Source: Ephydatia muelleri
Taxonomy: Eukaryota > Porifera > Demospongiae > Spongillida > Spongillidae
DNA length: 64,000 bases
Reading direction: 5' to 3'
Assembly (NCBI GenBank): GCA_013339895.1
Contig: JABACO010000005.1
Coordinates: 1,744,986-1,808,985 of the forward strand
Part shown: piece after piece, positions 33,756 through 46,352 of the stretch
Layout of the letters: each line of letters opens with the position of its first letter
Numbering within the stretch: position 1 is the stretch's first letter
The notes under the pieces: model-generated
What the model was told of the DNA's origin: nothing
Database searches by the model: none
What the model saw: the letters and a program-made list of their open reading frames with translations, nothing else
Position numbers and translations under genes: made by a program

Positions 33756-33773
33756 GTTCAGCAAGCTTGACAG
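33756..33773 (+). CDS. 18-nt linker micro-exon, first copy
   Basis: CCATTTTCAG|GTTCAGCAAGCTTGACAG|GTATAT. Phase 1-1, adding six residues (SASLTG with the split codon). Small residues just before the hydrophobic tail are suitable for a GPI attachment site. It may be included once, twice with its neighbour, or skipped without changing frame. Confidence 0.55.
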
Positions 33774-34040
33774 GTATATTGAACTACACACTGTACAGTA
33801 AAAGCATTAACTATATGAGATATGAGACATCATTGCTACATATGGGCAAAGCCATTATCGTAGTATGAACTGTCATTAATGGTATTGGGGGTACAAACCA
33901 TTTCTCAGAACATTGAATAGAACATTGTGTTTGAACATGTTTAAAACAACATATGTGTTTCTTGATATATATACTGTGCACTGATAGATTGATAATCTTC
34001 ACTATCAGTAAATATTCGTTTTTTTCCCCTCCATTTTCAG

Positions 34041-34058
34041 GTTCAGCAAGCTTGACAG
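34041..34058 (+). CDS. 18-nt linker micro-exon, second copy
   Basis: Sequence identical to the exon at 33756, with acceptor CCATTTTCAG and donor GTATGT. Confidence 0.55.
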
Positions 34059-34261
34059 GTATGTTGAACTACACACTGTACAATAAAAGCGTTAACTATA
34101 TGAGTCATCATGCCACCTATGGGCAAAGCCATTATATAGTATGAACTGTCATAGGGATTGGGGGTACAAACCATTCTCAGTAATGATATCATACCTCACT
34201 GGTTACTATTTATGTCCAACACTCACAAGGTCAGGGAAAAGAGAGTAGAATTAGATAAAGC

Positions 34262-34311
34262 GAGATAGCGATGCGAGGAGAGAGAGAGGAAGAGAGAGAG
34301 AGAGAGCCTCG

Positions 34312-34342
<31 letters not shown>

Positions 34343-34524
34343 CCTCCTTTCTCTCTATCTGGTCTCTCTGTCTCTATCTCTAACTCTCTCAATTTTCTCT
34401 CCTCTTGTCTCTGTCTCTTCCTTCTCTTCTCTCTCTCTCTCTCCTCTCTTCTCCCTTTCTCTCTCTCGTCTCTCTCTTCCCTTTCTCTCTCTGTATCTGT
34501 TCTCTCTCTCTCTCTCTCTTTCAG
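34262..34524. repeat. (TCTC)n/(GA)n simple repeat
   Basis: Purine then pyrimidine microsatellite; its far end supplies the polypyrimidine tract of the terminal exon acceptor. Confidence 0.9.
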
Positions 34525-34592
34525 CGGAGGTGAATGGACTGATGCTACTTGCAGCTATGGTCCTTGCAACCATTGCAGAACTCTACATATAG
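34525..34592 (+). CDS. Terminal exon: hydrophobic C-terminal tail (GPI-type)
   Basis: After CTCTCTCTTTCAG the phase-1 exon reads AEVN then GLMLLAAMVLATIAELYI and TAG. The 18-residue hydrophobic stretch ends the protein with no cytosolic residues, which fits a GPI-anchor signal, with candidate attachment at the small residues of the preceding micro-exon; a short type I membrane anchor is the alternative. An A-rich tract after ACATTAAAA at 34658 might mark the 3' end. Confidence 0.6.
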
Positions 34593-34939
34593 ACAATGTA
34601 GTGTGCTGTTATTAGAATACACCTGTATAGTGCTTTTTTAGACGTGTCATGCGCAACATTAAAAAAAAAAAAAAAGAAACTCGTTGCATTGTTGCGGTAT
34701 AAAGTAAACGGCACACCCAGGCAATTTTTGTATCAGATATGTGCACATATATGTATCAGACAATTTCCTCATATTTGGAACATTGATCTTAGCAAGCAGA
34801 CACGTATCAAATGTGAAATTATTTCGCCGCACAACAATGTTCTCATATTAGGTACAAATATGACTTCGTGTTTTTTTTGTTATTAATAATTCAGCCATTA
34901 TCTTAGTATGAACTGTCATATGGTATGACCTATCATATG

Positions 34940-35152
34940 GTATGTACCTGTCACCATGGGTAGAGGGTACCTGTCACCATGGGTAGAGGGAATCTAATGT
35001 ACCTGTCACCATGGGTAGAGGGAATCTAATGTACCTGTCACCATGGGTAGAGGGAATCTAATGTACCTGTCACCATGGGTAGAGGGAATCTAATGTACCT
35101 GTCACCATGGGTAGAGGGAATCAAATGTACCTGTCACCATGGGTAGAGGGAA
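34940..35152. repeat. 32-bp minisatellite, second array
   Basis: About 6.5 units of the 32-bp repeat, just beyond the terminal exon of the Ig/FN3-like gene. Confidence 0.95.
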
Positions 35153-35525
35153 TATGTTCCAGTCTGCGCTCTATGTGAAACATAAACTTAAAATGAAAAC
35201 GGCATACCAGTACTTACAGTCATAAACTGAACACGGACGGCTTAGAGAGCTAGAGGAGAGGAGGATCATATACACGGCTATAAAACCAACTCACCACACG
35301 TTTGCTCAGAGCTGCAGATCTGTGGGGAGGGGGAGGAGGGGGGGGGAACAAAAATACCAACCATGCGACAACTTGGCAACGTACGGAGGGTGGATCCATA
35401 TATCTGTAGGCACTGACTGTAGGGTTAAAAATCGTGACAGCATAACAGATCCATATCGAGTCAAAGCCATTGCTAACAAGTTTTTGGCAAGTGCAAATCA
35501 AAGGACTTACTTGTCAGTAAGCTTC

Positions 35526-35596
35526 TCAAGATGAAGTCAGTTCAATGTCTTCGTCTTCCGCTTTACTCTCATCAAACATCATCTGGTTTGACTCGC
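35526..35596 (-). CDS. Candidate acidic 3' exon
   Basis: On the minus strand ATCGTCTTTTTTAG precedes GESNQMMFDESKAEDEDIEL then TSS and stop. Good acceptor and acidic tail, as with the exon at 17290, but no upstream exon can be assigned. Confidence 0.35.
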
Positions 35597-35713
35597 CTAA
35601 AAAAGACGATCGATTATCCACGTACATTACCTGGCAGACTTGACAATAACGATCGAAGAGCGTCCACATTGCCGTCATATTAATAATGAATTTTAAAATG
35701 CACGTGTTTCGCA

Positions 35714-36345
35714 TCGTCTCTATGGCCCCGCAGCACCAAACAATTTACAACCGTTAGGGCGACCTATTACTGGTATTTTCCCTACATCTGCATTAAAAAA
35801 TGCATCCTTCGGTCCATCACGTATTTCCCGTCCTACGAGTGGTCGTGCCGAGGCAGGACGCGCCAGTACATCTAGTAGTACCGGTAGTGTCGCAGCCGAC
35901 TATTGGAATGAAGAAAGTTAGGGGCCAGTTATACGCCGGATAGAAGCGTTGGAGAAACAAGTAGTAAATCTAAAGTTCAAGAAATGCATACGCTCTTGTC
36001 AAAAATGGCACAGCAAACGTTTTGTATTGCTGGCAGGTGGCTTGGATCACTTATTGACCCATGCCGACTTCTATTTGTAGGCACCCTTGAAGCATGAACT
36101 AGCAAAGCCTTTTGTTTGTCGCTAAAACGAGGGATACCGCAAGAACAGCTGCAGGTATGTACTATGATTATTATTATATACACGTAGTATAGTAGCAGTA
36201 TTAACAGCTTGTAATACATGTTTAAAATAGAACATTGTCAGAGGTATTTTTTAAAATGATGACAAAAATATTACAAAACACCAGTGTGACGGCAGAGCCA
36301 GCTTCTCCAAGTTTAGAGCTGAGCAAAGAAGAAAGGTTAGCATTG
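35714..36345 (+). pseudogene. Coding-like relic
   Basis: One + frame reads RLYGPAAPNNLQPLGRPITG, then SRISRPTSGRAEAGRASTSS and YWNEES, a stop, then in the same frame VIRRIEALEKQVVNLKFKK, and further on LSLKRGIPQEQLQ before a GTATGT donor. A second segment (36258-36335) reads MMTKILQNTSVTAEPASPSL and ends at G|GTTAGC. Residue use is protein-like but the stop and lack of start suggest a decayed gene or transposon piece. Family unknown. Confidence 0.35.
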
Positions 36346-36814
36346 TATTCATGCGCATTGCTACAAATGAAATTAAGTTGCGTTTTATAAACTAGGTCAT
36401 TGGAATAAAACCATATGTGTATGTTCAGTCTATTGCTTACCAATGTACTATTATCTTATTGGTGATCTTACTCTAGATGAAAATGTATAAAAGCCATATG
36501 TAAAGTTATTGTCTAGTCTATTGCTTATCAATCTTCAATTATTTTCTTAGCGATCTTACTCTAAGTGTAGTGGAGCTGGGGTTTGTAATGGGATTACGTA
36601 CAAAGTGGTTTATTCGACCATGGAGTACAGTTCTCACAACTATTGAGACAATAAGTTTCACAGTAGGACAAAATATTTCTGGTAGTAACGTTCTCACAGA
36701 AACTTTTTATCCCTGGGACAAAAAGTTTCTGAAACTTTTTGTCCTAGGATTAAAACTTTTAGTCCCATGGATAAAATTTACGTAGGACAAAAATTCGCAT
36801 GACAGTACCATAGA

Positions 36815-38640
36815 CCATCTGACTGGTATCACCTGCCTGATATTGGATGTGACTATCCTCCTTCATAATTGACTTCCAGTCGATATCTGAATCGTTGCAC
36901 AGCCACTCTCTGAATTTATCATATAAATTTGAAGTGTCACCCCCATGCATGCATGTCTCATGAAATTGCACTGAATGAAAAAAAAAATCAAAGATAAAGA
37001 TACTGATCCAACATAAAATATCTTACAAGAATTGCAATATGTTTAGTATATTGCAACTTAACAACTCTGGGTGCCTTCATCGATTTGATTAGCCTCTCGG
37101 CCAGTTTTTCAGTTGGGAGGAACTTGAATTGACAATTAAGCATTTATCCATAAACACATTCTTTTTTAAAATCATTTTGATTGTAAACCTTACACAGAAA
37201 AGAAAAAGACCAATACAAAATGTCCATACATGGGTTTTTGGTGTACAATTGCAATTAACATAACAATAAGTAATTAATCACATATCTGATTTACATCCTT
37301 TTAACTGTTTCAAAGTGTTTCCCAATATTATTTATGTATATACATTCATTGCAATGGTTATCATCCGTTTTCTCTCTATGTGTCGTATGTTGTTGCCATT
37401 TGTTCATCTTCCTACATGGTCCATAGACATAGATTGTTGTCTGAAGCAATGAGGCTGCAGCTATTATTTCAATTTCAGTAGCCCATGCGCCCAGTGACTG
37501 CATATGTGACTGTTCTATGTAACTATCCATTGTTTCACCATTAAGAAAGCAGGATAATTGAGGATCTGCTGAGTTGTCAACCATGTAGGTTGTATCCAAT
37601 AAGCAAACTTCATGATGATATTCCTGTGAGTTTCTGAAACTTTCCGTCCCACTCTAAAACTTTTTGTCCTACTATTTACAAAGGTCTCCAAATGTTCTAT
37701 GCACATGGTCAGTTATTGGTTCAGTATTGAAACTATTGATACAAACTACAAAAGCACATTTAATCCTCATCAAAACAGAATTACATCTTTTTAACAGTTT
37801 CAAAATGGTTGGATATATTAGTAATGTAAATGCATTCATTGTAATGAATGTTTGCTTCTTCACTTTCAAATGCATGCTTTGCCACTTGTTACTCTTTCCA
37901 CAAGGTCCATAGACATAGATTGTAGTTTGAAATAACAAAGCTGAAGCGATGATTTCAATTTCTGTTGCCCATGTACCCAGTAGCTGCATGTTTGACTGTT
38001 CAATGTAGTTTTCCATTCTTTCACCATCCTTAATAAGGCTGGATAATTGAGGATTTCTCGTGTTATCAATCATGTAGGTTGTAACCAATAAGCGAACTTC
38101 TTGATGATAGTCCTGTGAACCAGTAAGCACAAATGAAAGTGATCGAAAAAAAAACAGTTACCATCAGCAACAATTCTGGCTGTTGAAGATGGACAGTAGA
38201 TTCACTGGAACCATCAGTTGTGTAGTGTGATGTTCAATGTTTCCATGAATGTATGGGAGCCCAAGTGAATTGCAACGATCTTTTTTGCCATTCCTTACAT
38301 ACAGGCATGTAACAAATTTGAGAAATCTGCTCATTTTCAACAATTCTCATAAGTATGTCATCCGATGCATTTTCTTCAAAACACAGAAGCACATTATCTT
38401 CAGGTACTGAAATGCTGTTCTTAGGTCCACTTGGTTGCAATAAATTTTCTTTGGTTACTTCCTTGTCAAAGCAACATTTCCTTTTGCTGTAGATCCATAG
38501 GCATAATGCATCAAGATCTGATCCATCCATTAAAAAATACTTGTTTCCCAGTACATTCACAGACTTCAATGTGGTGCTACAAGATTTTAACCAAATCTTA
38601 ATCAGCTCATTTGATTTCACCATGTTGTATGATGCATTAG
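36815..38640 (-). pseudogene. OTU-like protease region of element A, duplicated
   Basis: Two similar blocks (37672-38130 and 37291-37599) each show HQEVRLLVTTYMIDN or its relic, then YIEQSNMQLLGTWATEIEII and TTIYVYGP. The order H-x2-V-R-x2-V-x2-Y-M, then M-x3-G-x-W(A/G)-x2-E-I-x-x-x-A and I-x-V-Y matches the C-terminal half of OTU deubiquitinase domains. The N-terminal D-G-N-C catalytic box was not found, so activity cannot be claimed. Further coding-like sequence at 36815-36965 (YDKFREWLCNDSDIDWKS) and 38234-38640 belongs to the same unit. Confidence 0.5.
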
Positions 38641-38882
38641 TGTATGAGCTAACGTTCTTGCTAAATTGCTTAAATTCATCATGCAGATGATCATTAACAA
38701 TAATGAAGCTACCACTGAATACTTCCCTTAATGAAGTGTATCCATAATATTCTCTGAACTCGGTCCAAAAAGAAACAGCTAGATCCTTGCTAAGTGCGTA
38801 TTCTCCGTCTTGTACTTTCAGCAGTGTTTCCTGTTATAAAATGTAATAGTACACAAACATAGTTGAAATACAAATTTGTAGC

Positions 38883-40778
38883 TTACATCAAAATATTCAT
38901 CATCCTCTTCAGCTTCATATATTTGTGTGCAAGCTCCTGACCTCCATAATCACAATAAACTTGAAGAGTACAGCTGCTCTTGAAGTGTCGCATTACCAAT
39001 AGCATTCGGCTGTGAAACACTGTCTTCATACTGCATGATTTCATCTTCGCTCTCTCCAATACAATCTTCATAAGCGCTTTCATGAGAATTGGAATCATTT
39101 TCAACAGCGTGATTCTCCTGCATGACACATGTGATTCCTGATGTTCAACTGTTGCTTTGTGCGAATATTCTATCTGTTTTGGTACCACAAAAACTTTCAA
39201 ATGATCTCCATGAGCACGATCTACCTTTCCATCGTCACAACGTTTCACCAAGAAAAGGTCCTTTCCAATATCTTTCATTACTTCATAAGGGCCAAGCCAT
39301 TTCGGATCCAGAGCACCCCCTGCTCGTTTTGTGCGCCTAAAGTCCTTCTTCATTACCTTATCTCCAATGCCAAAATGAGATCCTTTGCCCCTCTTTCTGC
39401 TATAATTCCTCTTCTGTGTTCTTTGGGCATCCATCACATTTCTTTTGACGTTCTCCAGAATCTCCTTTCTTGCATTGGTTAAGTATACATGACAGGAATC
39501 CAAAAAAATTCTTAAATGTGCATAATTTACATGCTGTACATATATATGCTTACACTGTCTTGCTGAGTGTCATGATTCTCATAGTCATCCAACAATGTTT
39601 TTCCTTCGTCATTAAATGACAGTTCAATAGGCAACACTGCTTTCCTTCCAAACATCACTTCGAAGGGTGAATAAAGGGAAAAAGCATGCTTTGCAGTGTT
39701 GTAGGCAAACACATGACAGTCAATGACATAGACATCCCAATCTTCCTTTTTCTCATCACCACAAACTTGACAATCATGTTCTTCAAGGTTTGATTCCATC
39801 TTTCATCTAAGCCATTGGCCTATACATGCATGTAGGTAATGGTGTATGGTTAATGCATGAAATAAATATGTGCTGTAAAAATTATATACCTGAGGATGAT
39901 AAGGTGTCGTGAACTGCCTCTTAATACCCAACATGCAGCTCTGTCATTTTTTTGTCTAAGTTATTTCTGAATTCCTTGCCTTGGTCAGTTGTAAGCAGCT
40001 TAGGGAGTCCCATTCTCATGAAAATCTATATACACCCAAGAACATTCATGTAACAAACAGAATATTAATATTACGATTTACATGTAAATGCACCTTCACA
40101 CAGCATCTACCCATTTAGTGTAGTAGTCTGAAAGGGTTAGAATAAACCTATTGCCACTCGACGAAGCAGGAGTAATCGGACCAATGAAGTCAATCCCCAC
40201 ATGATACCAAGGTGAATGAATAGGGACTGGGTGCAGCTCAGGTTGAGAGGAAAGTGGCTTCCCACTTGATTTCTGACAGACATCACAAGCAGCAATCTGT
40301 ATAGTGTGTTAATGATTATTAATCCCTTATGTTTAGCAAAACAACAAGTAAATACTTACCATGCTCTTCAGATCACTCAGGATGCCCTTCCACATAAACC
40401 TTTCTTTGATTCTCGCAACTGTTTTAGCGACCCCAAAATGGCCTGACGTTACGTCCACGTGACAAACCTGAGCGACCCGCATCTGCATGCTCTTTTCGGT
40501 TCTGTACATACCTCACAGTAAGTTCCAACGCAAAACGGTATGATCTAACAATGCTTCGTGAAAAGTACGCGTGTTTCTACCTGTTTTCCTCCTTTCTTCG
40601 AAGTGTAGTATAGATGGCCTTCCTTGACTGAAAATCTTTCCGCTCTTTTTCTAATCTGCCTCTTTCTCGTGCCAGAGCATCCTATTGGATAACTATTCTG
40701 AGTCACGTATGCGTAAACATCATCCACTAAGGCATCTTCACAAGAATCGCTCCCAGACATCGATCTTTTCATTTCCAC
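38883..40778 (-). pseudogene. Integrase-type transposase of element A
   Basis: Exon-like blocks in order on the minus strand. An N-terminal region (VDDVYAYVTQNSYPIGC, RKRQIRKRAERFSVKEGHLY) precedes an H2C2 zinc-binding region (CHVDVTSGHFGVAKT ... CDVCQ). The catalytic core shows HSPWYHVGIDFIGPI, LLTTDQGKEF and, later, LYSPFEVMFGRKAVLPIEL. A C-terminal GPY/F-like patch reads DPKWLGPYEVMKDIGK. These are the hallmarks of Ty3/gypsy-type integrases as used by Ginger transposons. It is closely related to element B's transposase (MFGRKPVLPVEL). Intron borders are plausible between blocks; the whole looks non-functional. Confidence 0.6.
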
Positions 40779-40945
40779 GTGCGTTTTTTAACGAGCGGAC
40801 AAAAAATTTCAGTGACGGATAAAAAGTTTCTGAAAAATTTTGACCTAGGATAAAAAATTTCAGGCACGGATAAGAAGTTTCTGAAATATTTTGACCTAGG
40901 ATAAAAAAATTTCAGGCGGACAAACATTTTCGTGACAGTACCAAG

Positions 40946-42334
40946 ATCAAGATTGCACTGATACAGATCAATGACGCTGACTAGAACCTACAGTACTATC
41001 CTCATCTATTTATCTTTTGCATGCAGTTCTGATTTCGCTAATCATTTTACATTGCTGGACATTTTATCAATCACAGAACATTTTATCTTTTATAACATTT
41101 GCTTACATGATCTGACGCTATAAAGTGACTTTGATGCATGGAGAAATGGATCAGCATGTTGACATAGGAGAATGACAGCAGGATGCTTAACAACGGATTG
41201 GTGTATTTAAATTCTGTTACTCATTCAATATATAGGTTAAATGCGCGTACATATTATTCGTCCAGTCATGCATATATCCCCATTGCCAAGTTCATGGTAT
41301 GTGCATGCACGTGGGCCCACATTCATGGCAGATAGAGATGATATTCTCTACAGATGAAGACGGCACAATCACTATAGATAGCATCAGAGGACAGAGTTCA
41401 GACTGTTTTGAACACCCAAAGGTTCATATGTGTTAAGGATACAGTACCCTTGCTTGGATTGCTTTCTGTCACAAAACAAGCCGTTCAAATTCCGTACATT
41501 TCCTAAATGTTTAAGGCATGATTAATAAATATCAAGTAACAAATAGTGGCTTAACTCTTTTACGGGCAACAGAGCAATATTGCGCCGCAGGTGCTATACT
41601 AAAGCCACTCTGTTTATGTAAACAGTTAACACTTTGTAGTCAACAACATATTGATCAGTTGTTTCCTGGTCATATAGTGCAAGTTGTTTGCTAACTATGT
41701 TTTCCTGCAACACGCAACACTTCTTTTTGCACAGCATGTTTACCGTAATAATTGGCTTTGCCCGCGAAAGAGTTAATTCACCTTGCCATCATACCTAAAT
41801 GTAACATATTCACTTTCTCATCCCCTTTTCCATCTGCACATGAGATGCTGCAGTACACCATACAGTCCAACCTTACAGGGGCCACTCCACAAAGTTGAAA
41901 CTCTCCTCCTTTGAGGATAGAGTCAACTTTGCCAATTAGGCCATCCATGCACTCTTTGTATCGTAATGTTCGATAACTTTGTAATCTTCTGTGTAGTACA
42001 CATTTGTGTTCAGATGAAAATGTATGTTGGTATCATCATACCCTTTATTCTTTCATGAATATACATACTGTTTTTTTGCGGTTTTGACTGCATTTCACCG
42101 CCATACATAAATTGCTGCACTTCAGGTGTTTTAAACAGGCTCAGTATAGCATTGCTGCACCTGCAAGAGGTGCGACCAGACCACATATTTTGATCTAGTT
42201 AGTTCTGGTTGTAGATAATATGCCTGTCATTGTTTGGTCCATAGAGTCCTCCAGATACAATGTGTTCAAACTGCTCACGTATAGCAAAATCAGCTGCTAT
42301 ATCATGGCTTGGTGAATGGCAGGGAGAGTCTCTC
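40946..42334. other. No clear gene; one short coding-like segment
   Basis: Mostly featureless A/T-rich DNA. At 41339-41420 a + frame reads MIFSTDEDGTITIDSIRGQS then SDCFEHPK, which looks like an exon, but I find no neighbours for it. Confidence 0.35.
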
Positions 42335-45300
42335 TTACCAGAGAGTTAAATGCCTCGCACCTGTAGATGTATTTATGGATAAGTGGATAGCCTTTAAACA
42401 TTCGTACCTCTCAGTATTGTAACTTGATTGTGGGCCATAGCACGAAGACATTGTGGTAGATGAAGTAGAAGGTGATTTTTGTATTTCCTCAAAAAAGGTT
42501 AGTTGTGTGTTTTTACAGCTTGTACAAAGGCATTGCAAGCAACTCATAATCATGTATGCAACTATGCCTCACAAGGTCGTAGTAAGCAATTCCATTACAT
42601 GAACTTACATCTGTGTAACATCGCTGTACTTTAGCAAACACTCGTCTGGATCCAAGGTTATCATCATAAAACTCAATGAAGTCATTCACATATATGACCT
42701 CACCCTTGTATACAATTGTGATCACTTGATATGCTGTATCCTTATTCCATTTTTCAGCCTCCCACATCTCACTATGAATCATACACCTAAAGGAAATTCC
42801 AAAATAAAAGACCAATGTGACTTACGATACAACATCGGTGTGGGATACTACTGGCTGTCTTTGTACAGAGCTGCTGATAGCAAGGTTTCTAAAGCAATGC
42901 CGCACAACATCATTGGGCCCATTTAGATAAAAGGGTTCTCCAGTCTCAGTATGCATCTACATTGAGCGTTGAAAATAGTTCAGACAACCTAAAAAATCTA
43001 ATGAACTAACATGCAAACACATTTTATAATTACACATAACAGTGATGGTGCTGCACAACCAGGAAAAGTAAATTTTTTCAACTCATATAATGATGGATTG
43101 TCCCTTTTGATGATGTGGCACATAGACTTCACATTTCTTTCGTCCTTATACATGTATAGTACATTACAAATGATTGTTGGCTGCTCATCTCCAATGCATA
43201 ACATATCAGAGGACGAGTACTGTGATGGAATGCATATAAAAGTGCAAACTGTCCCGAAGGAAATGGTTCTGTGTGCTGATCTGGCACTACATCAAGATTT
43301 TGCCCAATAAGAACGAATAAAGATATTAGTTCCACAAGTTCTACTTACAAGTCACTGTTGATTCTTCACATTCAGATTCAATCTGATTCAGAATCAGAGT
43401 CAGAACCATATGATGCAATACTTTCACATGCTGGATTCTGTGTAGACTCCTGCAGTGGTACTTCAGGGCACACTGCGCTGTCTATATCAAACTGCATGAT
43501 GAAATAGTCTGGATTTGTATATTGTACATCCACATCACTTAATTATCTCATTTGTGTCATTCCCATGACACTCAATAGTTGTAGCAAACTCCCTGTGGCT
43601 GCTGGATACTTTTGTGTCGACGAAGTTGCAATGGATGTTCGAACTGAATATTACAAATGCTGCAATGTCTGTCAAAACCTGCATTTTTTTTTTGTATACT
43701 TGACCACAGACATACACAAGACAACACAGCTTCAATCGCCCGCAAGACTGATTAAGATCATACATGTACCTGCTCCCAACGCCATATGCTCCGCCATGCA
43801 TATTCTCATTCTTTCAATATATATTGGTGCAGCGTCCGTTGTGCACACCACCTGCACTAGTTCACATTCGGTACACGAAGTACACTGTACAACACATACT
43901 GCCAGCACGTGAGCAGGGGCCAATCTATTAATTTTGCCTATATTTAGAGGAAGTGGGCCCACACCTCCTCCTGGAAAAAACCCTTTATAAAAGGGAAAAA
44001 CCGAGTTCAGAGCTGCTCAATAATTCATTTATATGCCTTCGTGGAAGAGTTTGCCGTTAATTTCTTCAGTTGCACACCGTCGTACACCTGATTTCTCATG
44101 GGGGGAAAAAAGTGGGGTTAGCTCTGCCAGTGGCTGTGCACAATACGCCTACACAGCCAAATTGCGTTTCCTGGATCAAACCTGTATACATAGCAGAAGG
44201 TATATGTCACCGTATATGGCTCAAAATGTTGACACAGTCTGGTCCATACTATGTGGAGCAGTCCTCTGGTGAGACTTGATACACCATACGCTAATCAATA
44301 TGATGGCGTATTTGGAACAGACTGATAACATACTGTACCAGAAATGCGGTTTCCCATATAAGGACTTGTTGATAGCTGTTACTGACAATTGTATTCATGT
44401 ACTTATTTTTGTGCCCAGCATCATCGCCATTATTAGAAATCGATTATTAAAGTGTATAATAGACATTATAACAATACATAGTATTGTTCCAGTCAAGCTT
44501 AAATATAAGTGTGTCCTCCTGAACAATGTCACGCTCAACATTCCTGATTGATGCCCCAGTCTCCTTGAATAGGCGATGAACAAAAGACACAGGTCGTTGT
44601 ATATTGTTGCCAGCAGTACAGAAGATAGTGGTAGATAGGTCCAGGAGTGGCAGTCATACTCATTCACCAGAGGCTGCATGTCCATCAGGTAACGTGAGCT
44701 CATGAAAGCCTTGCACCAGGCAATGCACACTGCCATCATTAAGTTTAAACGTGGCCAGCAAGATTCCATACTTCATCTAAAGAAAGAACATACTCCACAT
44801 AATAGCATTTATGTAAAAATGGGACTTACATTGCACTGTGAAATGACAAGTTCAACATACTCTCCAGAACTGACCAGAACAGTATTCTGGGACACAACTG
44901 ACCGATGCTCCAGCACTTTATCAGTAAGCGCAAACATGCCCAGGACAATATCATACTGCATGCCACACTGTAGCAAGTGACCAAGGGTGGTGGCATGCTT
45001 TCCCGCAGATATAAGTTGTAGTGTTGAAATGGTACGTGATGGCCGCATTGACTGAGGAGCAAATATACACACTCATCCTTAATATATTAATAAGCACGCA
45101 CACCCACACACATGCCCAAACATACACACTAAACACATGCCCACACACATTCAAACACATACACACATGCCCACACACACACACACACACACACACAGAA
45201 ACACAGAAACACACAAACCTTTCTTGCTACTCCAGGTTGATAAATGGCCTTGTGTCCAAGCAGCTCTCGCATGGAGATACCGCGTACCATGTGTTGTAGT

Positions 45301-46314
45301 AATGGAGTGAAATATAGAGCACCTCCACACCTAAACATGATCACCAGATGTTCAAAGATTATAAAAAGCAGGATAGATAGCCTACCTTTTACTAGCATTT
45401 CCACCATGACATATGTGATGTAAGTCGTTTAGCTATATAACGGCTAGGGGCCAGTCGGTTCCCGAATACATTGTACATCCTTACATTAGAGTTGAAGGAC
45501 GCAAACCTTTTGAAGGACAACATGATGCTAGAATTATGAACAAACCTGAAACTAATTATTTACCTTTCAGTTGAGAAAGATGAACATGGCCCAAATTTGA
45601 CCATGCTTTCAACAAGATAGAGTATGAGGTGTGTCTTCTGCTTATTGAGCAAAGAAGGCATGTGTTGTTTGACAGCGCTCACAAAAGCTTGGCCACACTT
45701 TTCCATTCATCCAACAACACTGGTTTGAAGAAGTCGCAATATGTGATTCTGAACTCCTAAAGAAACATAGAATAGTCTTACACATTATATGTTGATGGCA
45801 ATGCTTACCTTGGAAAACGCAAGAAGTACTTCCTTTTGCCCATCACTGAGGTACGGACCTAAAATGAATAGTGCCATCTGTGTCCATCCTTTGAAGTCAC
45901 AAATGACTGACAGTAGTAACAGACACTGCCATGTAGCTTGGTACTAAAACCAGACCTGTTGAAAGCCCTCACCTGGGCCTGGATTTCCCTCTTCTGGTGT
46001 GGTGACATCTTTGGCATTACATCTTTCAGGATGTGCTTACAAGAACCAAGTAATAAGGTGTGCAAAATTTCAACAGGTACGCTCGCTTCTATGAGAAGGA
46101 TGTGAAAAGCTTTAAAACTGTTGTTTAGTACTCACAGGTAGAGGTCAGCAGGTATGTATAGCAGAGGGTTGTAATCCTCCCGCAATCCAAAGGATTTCCT
46201 CAGCTTGACCCTATCGGCTTCTGTAAGCAGGGCATTGATTTGAGCAATCTGCTACAATGCCATATCCTGCAGCTTTAAAAAAAAAGTTACACAGCATGCA
46301 TTAAGCAAAACATA

Positions 46315-46352
<38 letters not shown>

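Larger units (their letters stand above)
33636..34181. repeat. Tandem duplication containing the micro-exon
   Basis: Units 33636-33906 and 33920-34181 are about 95% alike, from GTTTGAACATGTTTAAAAC to GGGGGTACAAACCAT. Each holds one copy of the 18-nt exon with its acceptor and donor. Confidence 0.9.
36650..40945 (-). mobile_element. Element A: Ginger-like DNA transposon with OTU-like gene
   Basis: A minus-strand, intron-containing element. A gypsy-type integrase lies at the right and an OTU-like region at the left. Both ends carry clusters of a palindromic unit, GGACAAAAAGTTTC followed by its reverse complement: at 36690-36790 (left) and as variants at 40795-40925 (right), with another block at 37630-37680. 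TGACAGTACCA closes both clusters in the same orientation (36801-36814, 40931-40941), so exact ends and TIRs are unclear; an LTR-like arrangement was considered, but no LTR pair is seen. Ginger elements (gypsy-integrase-related cut-and-paste transposons) are the best match. It looks decayed. Confidence 0.6.

Noticed and set aside
36650-40945. Element A as an LTR retrotransposon or Polinton
   Set aside because: No RT, RNase H, polymerase B, packaging ATPase or capsid-like sequence was seen; the terminal repeats are short palindrome clusters rather than LTRs.
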